Shown here: piece after piece, positions 3,985 to 5,771 of the stretch | Layout of the letters: every line of letters starts with the position of its first letter | Numbering within the stretch: position 1 is the stretch's first letter | Source of the DNA: Spirochaetes bacterium RBG_16_67_19 | GTDB taxonomy: Bacteria; Spirochaetota; Spirochaetia; SZUA-6; DRHE01 | Direction of reading: 5' to 3' | DNA: 5,771 nucleotides | Assembly (NCBI GenBank): GCA_001829505.1 | Contig: MIBK01000097.1 | Location: 6,049 to 11,819 of the forward strand | Program-made: the position numbers and the translations under genes | Notes under the pieces: model-generated | Told to the model about the DNA's origin: nothing | Seen by the model: only the letters and a program-made list of their open reading frames with translations | Database searches by the model: none

Positions 3985-5771
3985 ATGCGCCCGCCCCTGG
4001 CCCGCATCCGCGAAGAGCTGGCCTTCCTGTACGGCCGCGCCGCCGCCGCGGGGATCGCCAAGCAGATCGGCGATCTGCTGGAACGTTGGGAGGGTAAGCT
4101 GCGCCCGCCGGAGGGAGTGGACCCGCGGGAATGGTTTCGCCGTCGCCTCCGGCTGGACCAGAGCGCCTGCCTGCTCATCGCCTACGGCGACCAGTTCCGG
4201 GAGCCCGGCGCCACTGCCCTGGATACGCTGCAGCGGGCCATGACCCTGCTGTTCCACGACCTGCCGGCCGGCGTCCACATCCTGCCGTTCTTCCCCTGGT
4301 CCTCCGACGACGGTTTCTCGGTCCTGGACTTCCGGGCGGTGGACCCGGAGTTGGGGGGCTGGGAGCAGATCCGGCGCATTGCCGGACGGGGCCTGCTGAT
4401 GGTGGACCTGGTCCTGAACCACGCCTCCGCGCAGGGCGAGTGGTTCCGGGGCTACCTGCGAGGCGATCCGCGCTACCGCGACTTCTTCATCGAAGTACCC
4501 GAGGGAGCCGACCTGTCCGGGGTGTTCCGCCCCCGCGCCCTGCCCCTGGCCACCGAGTTCCGGACGGCCGCCGGACCGCGGCGACTGTGGACGACATTTG
4601 GGACGGATCAGGTGGACCTGAATTACGCCAATCCCGCCGTGCTGCTGGAGATGCTGGACGTCCTTTTGGCCTACGTGTCCGCGGGGACGCGGTTGGTGCG
4701 CCTGGACGCAGTGGCCTACGTCTGGAAGCAGCCCGGCACCTCCTGCCTGCACCACCCCCGGGCGCACGGCCTGGTGCGCCTCTTGCGCGCCGTGCTGGAC
4801 GCCGCCGCCCCCTGGGTGCTCCTGCTCACGGAGACCAACGTGCCCCAGCGGGAGAACCTGAGCTATTTCGGCAATGGGCGCGAGGAAGCGCAGCTGGTGT
4901 ACCAGTTCCCTCTGCCTCCCCTGGTCCTGGACGCGTTCCTGCAGGAAGAGGCTTCCAGCCTGCGGGCCTGGGCCGCGGCCCTTCCAGTCTGCGGCCCCCA
5001 TACCGCGTTCTTCAACTTCCTGGCCTCGCACGACGGCATTGGCCTGCTGCCCGCCGCCGGCCTCCTGCCGCCGGAGCGCATCCAGGCTCTGGCTGAGGCG
5101 GCGCTCGAGCGCGGCGGGCGGGTTTCCTTCAAGAGCAGCCCGGCAGGAGAGGTTCCCTACGAGCTGAACATCTCCTACCTGGACGCCGTGGCCCGCCCCG
5201 GCGAGCCGGAGCCGCGCCGCGCCGCGGCCTTCCTGACCTCGCAGGCCATCCTCCTGGCCCTGGCCGGCGTGCCCGCCATCTACGCCCACAGCTTGCTGGG
5301 CACTCCCGGCGACCGGGAAGCGGTGCAGCGGACCGGGCAGAACCGGGCCATCAACCGGCGCAAGCTGGAATATCGGGAGGCGGAGGCGCTGCTGGAAGAG
5401 GCCGAGCGCTCGGTGGCGGGCCGCGTCCTGGCCGGCATGCGGCGCCTGCTGGCCGCCCGCTCCGGCCACCCGGCGTTCCACCCCCATGGGGCCCAGCGGG
5501 TCATGGGCAGCTCGGGTGGCGGGAGCGCCCTGTTCTGCCTGGAGCGCGCCTCGCCGGACGGCCGGGAGAAGGTGCTGTGCCTGCACAATGTCAGCGGGAA
5601 GCCGGAGGCGTTTCAAGCGGCAAGCGCGCCGCCGGCCGGGTGGGTCGACCTGATCAGCGGCCGGCGGGTTGTTCCCGGGCGGGACGAAGGCGGCCGGCCC
5701 CTGATCACGGTCGGCCCCTGGGAGGCGCTGTGGCTGGCCGTACGAGCGCTGGATGCGGTCCCGGCCATCGC
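3985..5771 (+). CDS. ycjM: GH13_18 sugar phosphorylase, glucosylglycerate phosphorylase-like (YcjM type), 3' end outside window
   Basis: Open from ATG 3985 to the window end (595 codons, no stop). It is a cytoplasmic (beta/alpha)8 retaining phosphorylase that splits an alpha-glucoside with phosphate to alpha-glucose 1-phosphate. Motifs in order: FPWSSDDGFSV (residues 103-113), DLVLNH (D141-H146, region I), RPRALPL, LWTTFGTDQVDLNY, VRLDAVAY with nucleophile D241, TETNVP with acid/base E283, and FLASHDGIG with transition-state stabiliser D350. These blocks, PGTSC, and an N-terminal extension of about 60 residues resemble, from memory, E. coli YcjM (glucosylglycerate phosphorylase) more than classical sucrose phosphorylase. 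Sucrose, sucrose-6-phosphate or glucosylglycerol phosphorylase activity remain alternatives. The final VGPWEALWL aligns with the YcjM C-terminus, so only a few codons are likely missing. No signal peptide. GGGGA lies 4 nt before the start. Confidence 0.88.
   Translation, partial: MRPPLARIREELAFLYGRAAAAGIAKQIGDLLERWEGKLRPPEGVDPREWFRRRLRLDQSACLLIAYGDQFREPGATALDTLQRAMTLLFHDLPAGVHILPFFPWSSDDGFSVLDFRAVDPELGGWEQIRRIAGRGLLMVDLVLNHASAQGEWFRGYLRGDPRYRDFFIEVPEGADLSGVFRPRALPLATEFRTAAGPRRLWTTFGTDQVDLNYANPAVLLEMLDVLLAYVSAGTRLVRLDAVAYVWKQPGTSCLHHPRAHGLVRLLRAVLDAAAPWVLLLTETNVPQRENLSYFGNGREEAQLVYQFPLPPLVLDAFLQEEASSLRAWAAALPVCGPHTAFFNFLASHDGIGLLPAAGLLPPERIQALAEAALERGGRVSFKSSPAGEVPYELNISYLDAVARPGEPEPRRAAAFLTSQAILLALAGVPAIYAHSLLGTPGDREAVQRTGQNRAINRRKLEYREAEALLEEAERSVAGRVLAGMRRLLAARSGHPAFHPHGAQRVMGSSGGGSALFCLERASPDGREKVLCLHNVSGKPEAFQAASAPPAGWVDLISGRRVVPGRDEGGRPLITVGPWEALWLAVRALDAVPAI

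Noticed and set aside
2627..4243. Long plus-strand open frame spanning three genes
   Set aside because: No domain is visible, and it crosses gene boundaries and the convergent terminator region; a compositional shadow.
3886..5616. Long minus-strand open frame opposite the sugar phosphorylase
   Set aside because: It has no recognisable domain, is Gln/Gly/Ala-rich as expected from reversed GC-rich codons, and lies over a frame with intact GH13 catalytic motifs.

Overview
The window is very GC-rich: 60-base samples I counted by hand give 80% GC at 3421-3480. It is dense with protein genes and has strong AGGAG-type ribosome binding sites. Two proteins carry Sec-type signal peptides, which points to an envelope-bearing (probably Gram-negative) bacterium or an uncultured GC-rich lineage. 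The sequence alone does not fix the taxon. I see no rRNA, tRNA, CRISPR array or transposase.

Layout. A GT-B glycosyltransferase (minus strand, C-terminus cut off by the window start) lies at 1-1225. Upstream of it, on the same strand, is a three-domain signalling regulator at 1292-2320: a winged helix-turn-helix, then a GHKL ATPase, then a STAS-like/DUF4325 domain. This gene has clearly lower GC (35/60 and 39/60 in two counted stretches) than its neighbours. Divergent from it is a small exported histidine phosphatase (2442-3017, plus). Convergent with that is an exported metal-dependent amidohydrolase (3056-3889, minus). The last gene, divergent from the amidohydrolase, is a GH13_18 sugar phosphorylase most like YcjM/glucosylglycerate phosphorylase (3985 to the window end, plus). 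It is open at 5771 but probably almost complete.

The most unusual part is the 121-bp gap between regulator and phosphatase. It holds a 13-bp perfect direct repeat (CTATTGTCAACGT on the plus strand, 23-bp period) plus a third TTGACA-type site 11 bp away. These lie between the regulator start and a good predicted promoter for the phosphatase. An 11-bp piece of the same word recurs at the very 3' end of the regulator gene, so the regulator is bracketed by copies. Two readings fit: a small regulon (the regulator binding sites in front of itself, the phosphatase and the glycosyltransferase), or a single-gene cassette bounded by short repeats.

How the genes may fit together (inference). The phosphorylase and the glycosyltransferase may both act on a glycosylglycerate-type compatible solute or glycoside. 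The regulator may sense a ligand or partner through its ATPase/STAS module and act on DNA directly. The two exported enzymes have no clear pathway link and may simply be neighbours.
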